A DNA stretch of 64,000 nt from Sialis fuliginosa. Taxonomy: Eukaryota > Arthropoda > Insecta > Megaloptera > Sialidae. The number at the start of each line of letters is the position of its first letter. The stretch's first letter is position 1. This document shows positions 38,901 to 46,973 of the stretch, piece after piece. The notes beneath the pieces were generated by a model. It was not told the origin of the DNA, ran no database searches, and worked only from the letters and a program-made list of their open reading frames with translations. The stretch is from contig OY540810.1 of the NCBI GenBank assembly GCA_961205875.1, positions 30,442,001-30,506,000 of the forward strand, written 5' to 3'. Position numbers and translations under genes: made by a program.

Positions 38901-41900
38901 TCTAAATCATCATAACTTTTAGTTTAGGGTTCGAAAACGCGATATTTGTACGTAAAACGCAAGTATTTCAATGATTTCCATTTTGAAATCGAAATGAAAA
39001 CGATTTTTTTTTCTCAAACCACGTTTTTTTTTATAAATTTGTTTATAACTTTTGAACCACTCATCTTTTGCAAAATCAGAGGTCGGATTCTGAAAGATCA
39101 TTAAATTTTGCGTTGAAATTGACTTCCGATATTTTTGAGACCCCGATTCCACTGAAAATACAGTGGTTAAAAAGTGCGGCCGAAAAACGTCATGCTAGGC
39201 CGTAATGGGTTAAAAGAATCGTTTTTTCATTATTAGGCCAAGGACTTTTCAGCCCAAGTAGTATTTACTGAATTTCTAACTGAATTATAGCAACAATACG
39301 TTTAATCCTTCAAATGGACATAATTTAACATACTGAAACTTTTAGAAATATGAATGTAAAACTAATCTTCAGTGGATTTACACCCTTATAGCGAATTACA
39401 AAAAACTATATCCCAGAAATATGTGCCTAAACCGCTATTATAATATATTCACTCACGACACTCACCTGTGGCCCAGTGCACGACAGTGTGTCGCTCCAGA
39501 TCCATAGCGCGTGGGTTAGCGCCGTTAGCCAGTAGAAAGTTAACTAGCGCGACGTTCCCAGCAATGGCGGCGAGATGTAGCGGCGTCAGTCCGTCCACGT
39601 CGGTCGCATCCACCAAGTCCCTGGCGGCGCTCAGCACCAAGTCTGCGCAACGTGCAGTGCGAGCCTCTGCGCAGTAGTGTAACGCGATCTTCTGCGTGCG
39701 ATCGCGCTCGCGAGCAAGATTCGGCTGGAAAATATACAAAAAATATATAAAAATATAAAAAAAAAACATTATTTATTTGGAACGTTAGTCTATATCTAAT
39801 TTATATTTTTTTCTTGATTACAAAGTCGTCTAGTATTTTTATGTTTTAAAAAATTTCAAAATTTAAACAAAACCCGCGGTATATAAAATTATAAACATTT
39901 CATTTTATTAGTAACGATAACATACAGTGATACGTTACCCAGTAGGCACTTTATAATAGGCAACTGCCTTCCTAGGCTCCTCCCTAGGGTCCCGAGGTAA
40001 AGGGGAGTCCGAGCCGACGAAAGGGACCTCGAAGTCTAAGATGTGTTATAATTTACAACAAACTAGAAATTATATTTTATAACTTATGTAATGTGTAGTT
40101 TGTGAATATCTTTTTTTAGAGCATAATAAAAAGCCCTAACATTTTTGTGGTACCCAGGTACTAGAGATCAGTTTGGGCCGGGCCGGCCCGAAACTATCCG
40201 AATTTATCCCGGTCCGAACTTCGGATCGGATCGGACCGGGCTTAATTTTTGTTTGTCATGTTCGGGCCGGATCGGATCGGACCTTAGTATAAATCAGACC
40301 GGGTCGGATCGGACCTGTCTGAACCTTGGTATACATCTTAAAGAATAAATAAATATATTATTTTTTCAAAACAAAACTTTTACTTACAATTACTTTTATT
40401 ATTATTTTATATATTATTAACAAAATTATAATTTTACTAATTTGGCTTATAATTTCATTAAAAAAAGAAATAACCTAACCTATACGCAATAGTACATTGT
40501 ATCGCTAGTATTTTTTAAGAAAACCCTGCACCGAGGTATTTTTAATATTTTTCATTAGTTTTACTTATTTTATTTATAAAAGAAATTAAATATTTTAATT
40601 GAACGTATATCAGTGATTTAATTGTTTACTAAACATTGATTAAGTCAGGTTAGAATTAGTATATTTTTATATTATATACTTCCTTTTTAATATATATAAT
40701 TTATTATATGAATTATCAAAAAAAAATTGTATTGTAATACAATACAATTTTCTTAGATCAGTTCGATTCGGGCCGGCCCGAAATACCCGGTCCGAAATTC
40801 GGATCGGATCGGACCGGGCTTAATTTTTGTTTGTAATGTTCGGACCGGACCGGATCGGACCTTAATATAAAATCTTATAAATCGGACCGGATCGGACCGG
40901 GTCGAAAAAAAAAAGTTTCGGATCGGATCGGGCCACTATTTTAAGGTCCGATCTGATCTCTACCAGGTACCCTATAACATTTTTTTATTTTATTATAATT
41001 TATTATTGTTTTTAATTATTAAAAACAATTATTGTTATTAATTTATTGTGTTTTTTCACAAATTTTTATTCTTCCTACAGCCTCCAATCGTCATAACGTG
41101 ACACTAACATAACTATATTTCACGGGGATAGTGAATTCCGTCCCAACAAGCAAAATAAAGAAAATTATTATAACAAAATTTATTTGACTACTAATGCCAT
41201 TATTCAATAACTGCAAATACAAAATTCACAAATATCAAAGAAATGCTACAATATTTTATTTCCGATATCATATTATGCTACTTCTGCATCTCTATATATA
41301 GGTACTAATGGTTACAATAATAATATAACACCATAAATTGACATCACTTTTGAGGAAATATCTACTGTACATGCATACGACACGTTGAGTTCGTTGAACG
41401 AACAATACCCTAGAAACTGAGAGAGAACAACGCGCGAAATAGAACCAACGACCCTTTGGATGACACTTTTATACATAAACTATGTATATTCAGTTTAATA
41501 AATAATAAACAATTGATTTCACCAACTCACTCACGTTACAGTTCTAGTTTTGAAACTATTGAACTTTGAATGTTAATACATTATAATTATAGTTCAGAAG
41601 TCAGAGAAATTAATACAGGGTGGCCCAACGTTAACGAAACGGCCGCGCTTTTGGAAAAATCAGCCTACTTTATTTTAAATTTTAGTTGTAAATGTTTGTT
41701 TTATTGATCAGAAAATAAATGCGTTGTTTAGAATGAAAAAACCTTTCAAATGAGTTATCACTTGCCCTATCATGCTATTTAAAATTTTAAGGGTTGTGCT
41801 CATAGCGCAGAGGGTTAGAAAGATTCTTGCACAAGTTTTATTGCAAAAGATATCTCCCTTGAAAACAAAATCGATATGTTCGAGCGTTTTTTCTAAATCT

Positions 41901-44900
41901 TATTTTAAGTGTCCAAAAGCGCGGCCGTTTCGTTTTCGTTGGGCCACCCTGTATATTTAATTATCAATATATTTTTTGTAAATATCACACATTAAACGTT
42001 CGATGAATATGTTTATAAAAACATCTGTTCATTTTGAATTCAGAAATGTTCTTGGAATGAATATTTTAAGCTTTTGCAAAAACGTGATTTGATTTTTTTT
42101 AATTCTTAAGCGTTTTCTACGTAAAAGCACACATGTATCATGTATCAAAAGAATATTCCCAAAAGCTTATCTTTGTTATTTTCTGGGATTTTTTGAATAC
42201 ATATAAGTCTCATCTCGTTTCGATTAAAATCTTATCTCGGACTTGTCTCTTAAAAAACTAAGCTAGTCTTATCTAAATCTCGTCTTGTACCCGTACGAAG
42301 ACCGATAAAAGTCAATCTCGTGTGAACAAATAAATTCTGAAATATAACGAATCTTATAATATATATTTTAATTAATTATAAATTTAAAGAATTATATCAA
42401 ATAGTGCATTTTTATAATTATTCATAATTTTTATACTGAGACTCTCGGCGAGACCTATAAATAAAGTTGATATCATTTAAAATTCAAGTGGTAGCGTGCG
42501 ATTCTATACAGAGCAAATGCATACATATAACATGTATCGGGTTCGGTTCGGTTTCAAATATAAATTTTGATTCGGATTTAGGTTCAAAAACCGTTATATT
42601 TTTAGGTTTCAGGTATGGTTTCGGGTTCAAGTTTGTAATTGAAAGAAAATTATTTTGTTCGAAAAAAAATATAATTAATAAATAAAATATTTTCTGAAGA
42701 AGAAAAAAACATTAATCGTATTTAAAATACTGCTAGAAAAAGGGCAAAAAATAAAATTACATTTTAAAGATTGAAATCTCTACTTTTCAGATATTTTTTT
42801 GCAGATTGAAATGTAATTCAGTTATAGAATTTTAAAAAAGTAAGAAATATGTAAATTTTAGTAGTGGACTTGATAACATCACATTATAAAATTCAAACAG
42901 ATTTCCAGTTTGTACATTTTATAATCTCTTTTAAAAATCATTGAAGAAAAGAATTTAAAATTTAAAAATAATTTATTGAACCTTCTAAAAATATATGGTT
43001 CCCGATTATCCATGAAACGGTTCGAATTCAGATTCAGGTTCGTTTACTTTGAAATATAGCTGTTCATTTCAGATTCAGGTTAATGGAAAATACGGATTTT
43101 TTTGGGTTCAGGTTCAGGTCTCTGATCTTAAATATTATAGATTTATCTTTATGTACCCTTTAATTAGTTCTACAATCAGTATACAGGTAAACGTCGTTTT
43201 ACGCCGGGGTTCTGTTCCGAGAGACACCGGTGTAAAAAAAATCGGCGTAAAATGAACACAAATATAATGGACAATATAATTTTATTATTTTTTATTTTTC
43301 TTAAAGACAAAACGAAAACTAGGTAACTCGGAAACAATTTCACACACACAATAGGCTGCTCGCATACACGGTAATAGAATAAAACAATGTGTAAAAGTGT
43401 GTCTGCTATTAGAATCGCGGCGCCTACTGTCGTCTGGTGTCGGCCGAACCGGGGAATCCCACGCCGGCACCAACCGGCGTAATTGTGAATCGGTGTAAAT
43501 CGAACTGGCGCAAAACGACGTTTACCTGTATATTTAATATAACTGTAAAAATTACTTTTCAGTCCATGCATAATAAACTGTAAATCCAATCACTTAATTA
43601 TATATCAAACAAAGAGTTTATTTTTACAATAAGTTCAGAAAACATTAGCATAACAATAAGTAGAACGTTTAACAAATTATTCAAACATACACGTACATAT
43701 TATAATGAATTAGGTCTCTTTATAAAACAAAACTATTAACAGATTAAACATTAAACTGAAAATATTTCATAAGTAAACCATAATGATAAAAGAAAACAAC
43801 CAATTTTATATCGCAAACTATAATTTAATATAGTATTTTAGCATAATGCATGCACAATGTTCATTCAGAATACATTAACTCGTGTAGCTGATGTTAATTT
43901 GTAATGTTAATAAATTTAAATACGTACTAATCAAAAGAAAGTCACTTTTCTTTGGATGTGAATCAACAATGGCTAATATTTAGGACAAAAGTTTACTATA
44001 CAGTAAGTATAAGCTTTATAGTTGTTTGTTTTCTTTTTAAATTGTATTTATCAAGTGCGATTGCCATAAATTAATTCATCGTATAGAATTAGAACAATTA
44101 TTATAAAAAGTAGGACTTTTTTGATATTATTGTTAGTCATTTTGGCTTATGAACGGTTCATTTATAGTAGAAAAAAATTGTACTTCGCACCACACATTAA
44201 ATAAAAGAACGAAAATTACCATATGAACATTTTTCATCAATGTGAACTTATATGGGTATTTAAGGCCTGTCAATTTTAACATAATAAAATAAATTCTGGA
44301 AACTTTAAAAAAAATAACAAAAATATAAAATAAAAATTTCAAATTATCAATAATACTTTCAAACAAAAATAGGAAAAATCAATATCCATTATACGAAAGA
44401 AACAGTGACATATGAATTGTTTATATTTTATTTTTATTAATGTTCTGTACTGAAATCGGATAGTAAGAAAACACTTCCAAAATCAACACAGCGTTTGTAT
44501 ATCTGTTTGTTTGTCACATCATTCTAGCTACTGAACCGTTTGATTTAGAAAGCTGAGATTTGGCATAATTATTTGGGCCAAGAAAATTTGTTTTATTAAT
44601 ATTATTTCTTAATCCAAGTATATTATTTTTTTCTTCCGACAATATTGCTTTAAAGAGAAACAATAATTTTTTGGATTAATAGTATATTCTTATATTAAGA
44701 AATAGTCCAGTACATTTAAACGAAAAATAGCTGTGTCTGGGGAAAAATTCGCAATAAGCTGAATTTTTGTATAGGCCTTCATTTTGTCTTTATAAATAAG
44801 ATACCAAAAGTCCCCAACAATCCCATGCGAGCATACCTTTTTACAGCCCACAAAAGGTGCTAACAATTAGTTTTAAGTAAATATCTCTGTATCTATTGGT

Positions 44901-46973
44901 TCTATGACTAAAATAGTTATTAGCAAATATAAATTTTAGAAAATTACCTACAATAAAGATCTTATAACTTTTTTCGTACAAGTAATCGTTTTCGCTTATT
45001 AAGAGAGTATTCTAGTCTAAAAATGTGAAAATATAAAAAAATTTTTTTGCATTTTATCAATAAACAGGGTTTCAAAAATATGTGTTCAAAACCCTATACC
45101 TCAATTCCAAAAACTGACAGAGTTACAGCGATTTGAAGATGATGCGTAGCATTGAATAGCCAGCTATGTATAAACTTTAAACGCGTTTTTCTCGAAACTG
45201 AAAACTGAAAATGGCTGCCATAATATCACAAGATCTACTGAACCAATTGACTTCAAATTTGCTGTGCATATACCTTCAGTACACATGTTTTTAGCACCGT
45301 TAGCAGAATTGAGTCAAAAACTTTTTTTTTATTGTATAGATAGCGAAAGATTAAAAACATAAAAAAAATAACAATGAATAGTCACTTTTCAAAATGCCGC
45401 CATTTTTTTATTTTAATTATTATTTTTATTTTTTTGCAACCCGCAATAGCCACACTTGTATATATAAAGAAAGTTATTGGTTTTATTGGCCACTGATATA
45501 ATTTCGATAAAAATTACCTACATACAATTCATTTTTATTTTTTTTTTTTTTTTTATCTTTCGCTATCTATACAATAAAAAAATGTTTTTGACTCAATTCT
45601 GCTAACGGTGCTAAAAAGATGTGTACTGAAGGTATATACACAGCAAATTTGAAGTCAATTGGTTCAGTAGATCTTGTGATATTATGGCAGCCATTTTCAG
45701 TTTTCAGTTTCGAGAAAAACGCGTTTAAAGTTTATACATAGCTGGCTATTCAATGCTACGCATCATCTTCAAATCGCTGTAACTCTGTTTTTGGAATTGA
45801 GGTATAGGGTTTTGAACACATATTTTTGAAACCCTGTTTATTGATAAAATGCAAAAAAAAAATTTATATTTTCACATTTTTAGACTAGAATACCCTCTTA
45901 ATAAGCGAAAACGATTACTTGTACGAAAAAAGTTGTAAGATCTTTATTGTAGGTAATTTTCTAAAATTTATATTTGCTAATAACTATTTTAGTCATAGAA
46001 CCAATAGATACAGAGATATTTACTTAAAACTAATTATTAGCACCTTTTGTGGGCTGTAAAAAAGTATGCTCGCATGGGATTGTTGGGGACTTTTGATACC
46101 TTATTTATAAATACAAAATGAAGGCCTATACAAAAATTCAGCATATTGCGAATTTTTCCCCAGTGAAAACCTAATGTTCCTGGACTAAAAATATTGATTT
46201 CGTTTTATAGAAAGCAAGGATTTCTTGGCCCAAGTCAACTTTTATACTCGTGTAGAAATGAGTTATACATATTAATAAAATTTTAAGTTTTTTAAGAGGT
46301 GCAAATTGGTTACTAATAAAATGTTTTATCTAGTTCCGGCGAGCGAGTTATCAAATGAAAGCTAACAATTCAAGAAATTTAAATATGTTAACATTTTATC
46401 ATTATTAAAATTTTTGTTTGACAGGTTTTCAAAAAAAATATTTTGTCCACCAGAAAAAAATGTTATATCAAAAGAAAATCATCAGCATTCACCATATTTT
46501 TCAAATAATCGAATAAATTAAAAACCTATAAGGTACGAGACACTATCCAGTCATTATTGGCATACATATTTTTACGATTTTTTTTAATTTTAATAATACA
46601 AAACGTTTACATATTTAAATTTCTTAAATTGCCAGCTTTCATTTGATACCTCACTCGACTTTAGATAAAATATCGCTTCGCATGATTTCAAAACCACATA
46701 AAAAGAGACCCAACTGTATTTAAAAACATGGGATTATCAATTACATACGTTTTGACGCACGAGCCTTGCGACTTGGTCGACGTCGCCTTGCTGGCACGCG
46801 TACATGAGCGCCGTGCATCCGGGCGACGATCCTGCATTCTTCGCATCGTTCGAAGGTTTTACACCGGGCTTACTTGCCGCAGCGCCTGTTGCCGGGCCAG
46901 TGGCCGCACCGACGCCGTCAACGGACTTGCTGTGCGACCGGTTGGTTTTCGTCTGCTCACGTGTGTTACCCAT
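17911..46973 (-). CDS. large ankyrin-repeat protein, function unassigned
   Basis: Twelve exons: 46749-46973, 39466-39724, 27442-27596, 26269-26545, 25911-26056, 25565-25780, 24234-24549, 22473-24017, 22213-22413, 21824-22073, 20758-21098, 17911-18167. All have GT-AG borders, and phases add to exactly 1396 codons (1395 aa plus stop). Residues about 50-470 are a run of roughly a dozen ankyrin repeats; GLTPLHLAAIAGNVALVNFL, GYPLHYAAQ, GCTALHYAVTLGHADATALL and GRTALHIASLRDNADM are clear. Residues about 530-1046 (exon 8) are extremely Glu/Lys/Ser-rich and probably disordered. Residues about 1180-1310 form a separate basic, helical module (MTSVTQSIQTNIRR, then YHLERKIFQHLLELKRLQIR). The final exon (85 aa) ends HAKSC. 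It is probably a cytoplasmic scaffold; inversin-like proteins are one comparison, but I cannot assign orthology. Joining exon 11 directly to exon 12 rests on phase only, so a missed exon is possible. Intron 2 (11.9 kb) and intron 1 (7.0 kb) are packed with transposons. Confidence 0.88.
18150..19190. repeat. repeated segment that includes a splice acceptor
   Basis: The sequence TTTTCGTAACTAAAATTGAT at the exon 12 acceptor (18160-18179) recurs at 19142-19161. A weaker copy (GTAAAATTGATGATTTTCAT then CAGTTATAAACAC) lies at 19068-19106. Each is followed by a related ATTCAGTTATAAA-like tail. Read on the minus strand, both strong copies contain TTTTAG|TTACGAAAAT, so a decoy acceptor sits about 1 kb upstream of the used one. 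Confidence 0.5.
19820..20165 (-). mobile_element. diverged Helitron fragment, same family as 33775-34663
   Basis: Its reverse complement aligns over about 330 bp with the head of the Helitron at 33840-34150. Shared blocks include TTATCACTCGAGAACCA, GCAATACGCTGCCTAAACCG (with one change) and TCTAACTTTTATATTTAAGC, and the blocks keep the same order and spacing. The 3' hairpin/CTAG end was not found, so it looks truncated. Confidence 0.75.
20185..20715. repeat. inverted-repeat element beside exon 11 of the ankyrin gene
   Basis: CACGGTGCTCTGGAAGCCAA at 20185 is mirrored by TTGGCTTTCATAGCACCGTG at 20696-20715. Inner segments TTTTAAGACCAAAAAGAAAA (20239-20258) and its complement near 20610-20625 also pair. 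The outer end lies about 42 bp from the exon 11 splice donor (GT at 20756-20757). The open frame at 20551-20799 runs through it and is not a gene. Confidence 0.65.
20384..20430 (-). other. tRNA-Thr-like 3' half (relic)
   Basis: Minus strand reads GATCTTGTAAACTAAGGGTC followed by ACGAGTTCGAATCCC. This resembles the anticodon loop (TTGTAAA, UGU anticodon) and T arm (GAGTTCGAATC) of a threonine tRNA. No D arm or acceptor stem is present and the T stem does not pair well. It is a pseudo-tRNA or the tRNA-derived part of a SINE, not a functional tRNA. Confidence 0.4.
21648..21669. repeat. homopolymer run of 22 C
   Basis: Uninterrupted C tract in intron 10 of the ankyrin gene (a G tract on the coding strand). 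Length is probably polymorphic and prone to sequencing error. The short open frame starting at 21641 is an artefact of this run. Confidence 0.95.
24677..24901. repeat. MITE in ankyrin intron 6
   Basis: About 225 bp. Left end TACATGTTGCTCATTTGCTG followed by ACTCAAAAATTG; right end CAATTTTTGAGTTTTGACG then CAGCAAATGAGCGATGTA. The arms pair over about 45 bp. Confidence 0.8.
27152..27360. repeat. fragment of a CAGGGTG-ended element
   Basis: Starts TACAGGGTGGGGCATTTAAA next to TA, like the ends at 41616. Contains the block TTTCAACCAAAAAATCTTTG. No matching second end was found, so it is probably truncated within intron 3 of the ankyrin gene. Confidence 0.4.
28801..29006. repeat. MITE in ankyrin intron 2
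   Basis: About 206 bp. CCTAAGACTATCAATGTACA at the left, mirrored by TGTACATTATTGTAGTCTTAGG (split: TGTACATTATTG, TAGTCTTAGG) at the right. An inner pair CACAAGACAAAAA and TTTTTGTCTTGTG extends the arms to about 65 bp. Confidence 0.85.
30162..30958. mobile_element. hAT-type non-autonomous element carrying a mariner
   Basis: Terminal repeats CAGGGGCGCGTCAAG and CTTGACGCGCCCCTG are perfect over 15 bp. Flanking octamers CTCTTATT and CTATCACT match at 5 of 8 positions, in line with a decayed 8-bp hAT target duplication. Most of the interior is the mariner copy at 30299-30882, so the host element was only about 210 bp. Confidence 0.7.
30299..30882 (+). mobile_element. deleted mariner copy
   Basis: Terminal repeats ACTACATGGGCTGAAAA (30299) and TTTTCAGCCCATGTAGT (to 30882). 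The interior translates in broken frames to the C-terminal third of a mariner transposase: the third-Asp region degenerate (PYSLYLTSNDYYFFSKLK), then EGFDANHHKTDIEMLEDH. After DH it has lost 14 bp relative to the copy near 38500, between two CATT repeats, and the frame shifts. The 5' two-thirds of the gene is absent. Confidence 0.85.
31363..31648. repeat. inverted repeat with internal AGATCT motifs
   Basis: TCGTTTACCATAGACCTTCG at 31402-31421 pairs with CGTAGATCTATGGTAAACGA at 31580-31600. Outer ATGAAATTAGATTAAT pairs with ATCTAATTTTTTTCAT. GTAGATCTA-like motifs recur inside. There is no coding capacity. Confidence 0.6.
33095..33648. repeat. MITE family A, copy 2 (uninterrupted)
   Basis: About 554 bp. 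Left end GAGTACGTTTACACAACGCT; right end TGCTGTGTAAACGTACTC. TATTCCGGTTTAACTATAAC pairs with GTTATAGTTAAACCGGAATA. Long blocks match copy 1 at 16035-16763. The minus-strand open frame 33417-33797 spans its right half and is not a gene. Confidence 0.9.
33775..34663 (+). mobile_element. non-autonomous Helitron
   Basis: Starts TC (TCCTTAATATATATAAAGC) and ends CTAG (34660-34663) after a GC-rich hairpin CACGCGAGCGAAGCCGCGTG at 34633-34652. It sits between A and T, the Helitron target preference. A TGTC-repeat tract lies near the head (33805-33844). This 3' end is common in lepidopteran genomes and is the main taxonomic hint here. No Rep/helicase coding is present. Confidence 0.85.
35990..36200. 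repeat. two-copy tandem repeat, period about 105 bp
   Basis: AAATTTGAGAAGAAATAAGG, GGCCACCATAAGTA and AATATTCACTAAACAAGTGA (36020-36080) recur as AAATTTGACAAGACAATATG, GGCCACCGTAAGTA and AATATTCAGTAAACAAGTGA (36121-36192). A third partial, CACTAAACAAGTGA, lies at 35793. The overlapping minus-strand open frames reflect the repeat. Confidence 0.7.
38400..39264 (+). mobile_element. 5'-truncated mariner, split by a piggyBac-type MITE
   Basis: Reads GLDANYYKTGIEMLEDHWNK and CITLDGDYVEE then stop at 38537, the conserved C-terminus of mariner transposases. The 3' end (AAGGACTTTTCAGCCCAAGT at 39240-39259) matches the terminal repeat of the copy at 30299. No left terminal repeat was found. The C-terminal coding is intact here but N-terminal parts are missing, so it is dead. 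Confidence 0.85.
38555..39209. repeat. piggyBac-type MITE flanked by TTAA
   Basis: Exactly TTAA at 38551-38554 and 39210-39213. The element starts CCCATTACGGCCTAGCAGGA and ends TCATGCTAGGCCGTAATGGG. Terminal inverted repeats run about 140 bp with few changes. TTAA target plus CCC ends is the piggyBac signature. The insertion point is 14 bp after the mariner stop codon. Confidence 0.9.
40150..40980. repeat. GGATCGG short-period repeat element in ankyrin intron 1
   Basis: Two related GC-rich patches (40160-40330 and 40760-40960) are built from GGATCGGATCGGACCGGG-like units. Both carry CCGGGCTTAATTTTTGTTTG. They enclose about 420 bp of plain AT-rich DNA. The outer ends are inverted: GGTACCCAGGTACTAGAGAT (left) and ATCTCTACCAGGTACC (right). 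The composition is unlike anything adjacent. The 67-residue open frame at 40145 is not a gene. Confidence 0.7.
41616..41951. repeat. MITE with CAGGGTGGCCC ends and TA target
   Basis: 336 bp, flanked by TA on both sides. CAGGGTGGCCCAACGTTAAC then GAAACGGCCGCGCTTTTGGA on the left; TCCAAAAGCGCGGCCGTTTC then GTTGGGCCACCCTG on the right. The internal open frame is not a gene. Confidence 0.9.
42530..43120. repeat. GGTTCGG/GGTTCAGG short-period repeat patches
   Basis: GTATCGGGTTCGGTTCGGTT at 42533-42552 and later GGTTTCGGGTTCAAG begin the first patch. CGGTTCGAATTCAGATTCAGG and GGGTTCAGGTTCAGGTCTCT (43018-43120) form the second. The layout (two short-period patches around an AT-rich core, ending near CTCTGATC) parallels the element at 40150. 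Confidence 0.5.
43184..43528. repeat. pogo/Tigger-like MITE with TA target
   Basis: 345 bp flanked by TA. Starts CAGGTAAACGTCGTTTTACG and ends CAAAACGACGTTTACCTG. Further inner GGCGTAAA/CCGGTGTAAA copies resemble degraded end repeats. End type and TA target fit the pogo/Tigger group (inference). The long minus-strand open frame across it is not a gene. Confidence 0.8.
44571..46227. repeat. giant inverted repeat, arms about 640 bp, in ankyrin intron 1
   Basis: The left arm 44704-45355 and right arm 45552-46190 are reverse complements with roughly 15 differences by eye. The loop is about 200 bp of T-rich, unpaired sequence. Markers: AAGATGATGCGTAGCATTGA (45135-45154) versus its complement at 45752-45771; AGATAGCGAAAGAT at the loop edge versus ATCTTTCGCTATCT. 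Outer pairs TTGGGCCAAGAAA and TTTCTTGGCCCAA extend it to 44571 and 46227, with a small extra segment (about 44605-44700, itself a minor inverted repeat) only in the left arm. No protein coding is seen in the arms. Confidence 0.92.

Noticed and set aside
43176-43589. 137-residue minus-strand frame
   Set aside because: Spans the pogo-like MITE including both terminal repeats; not a protein gene.
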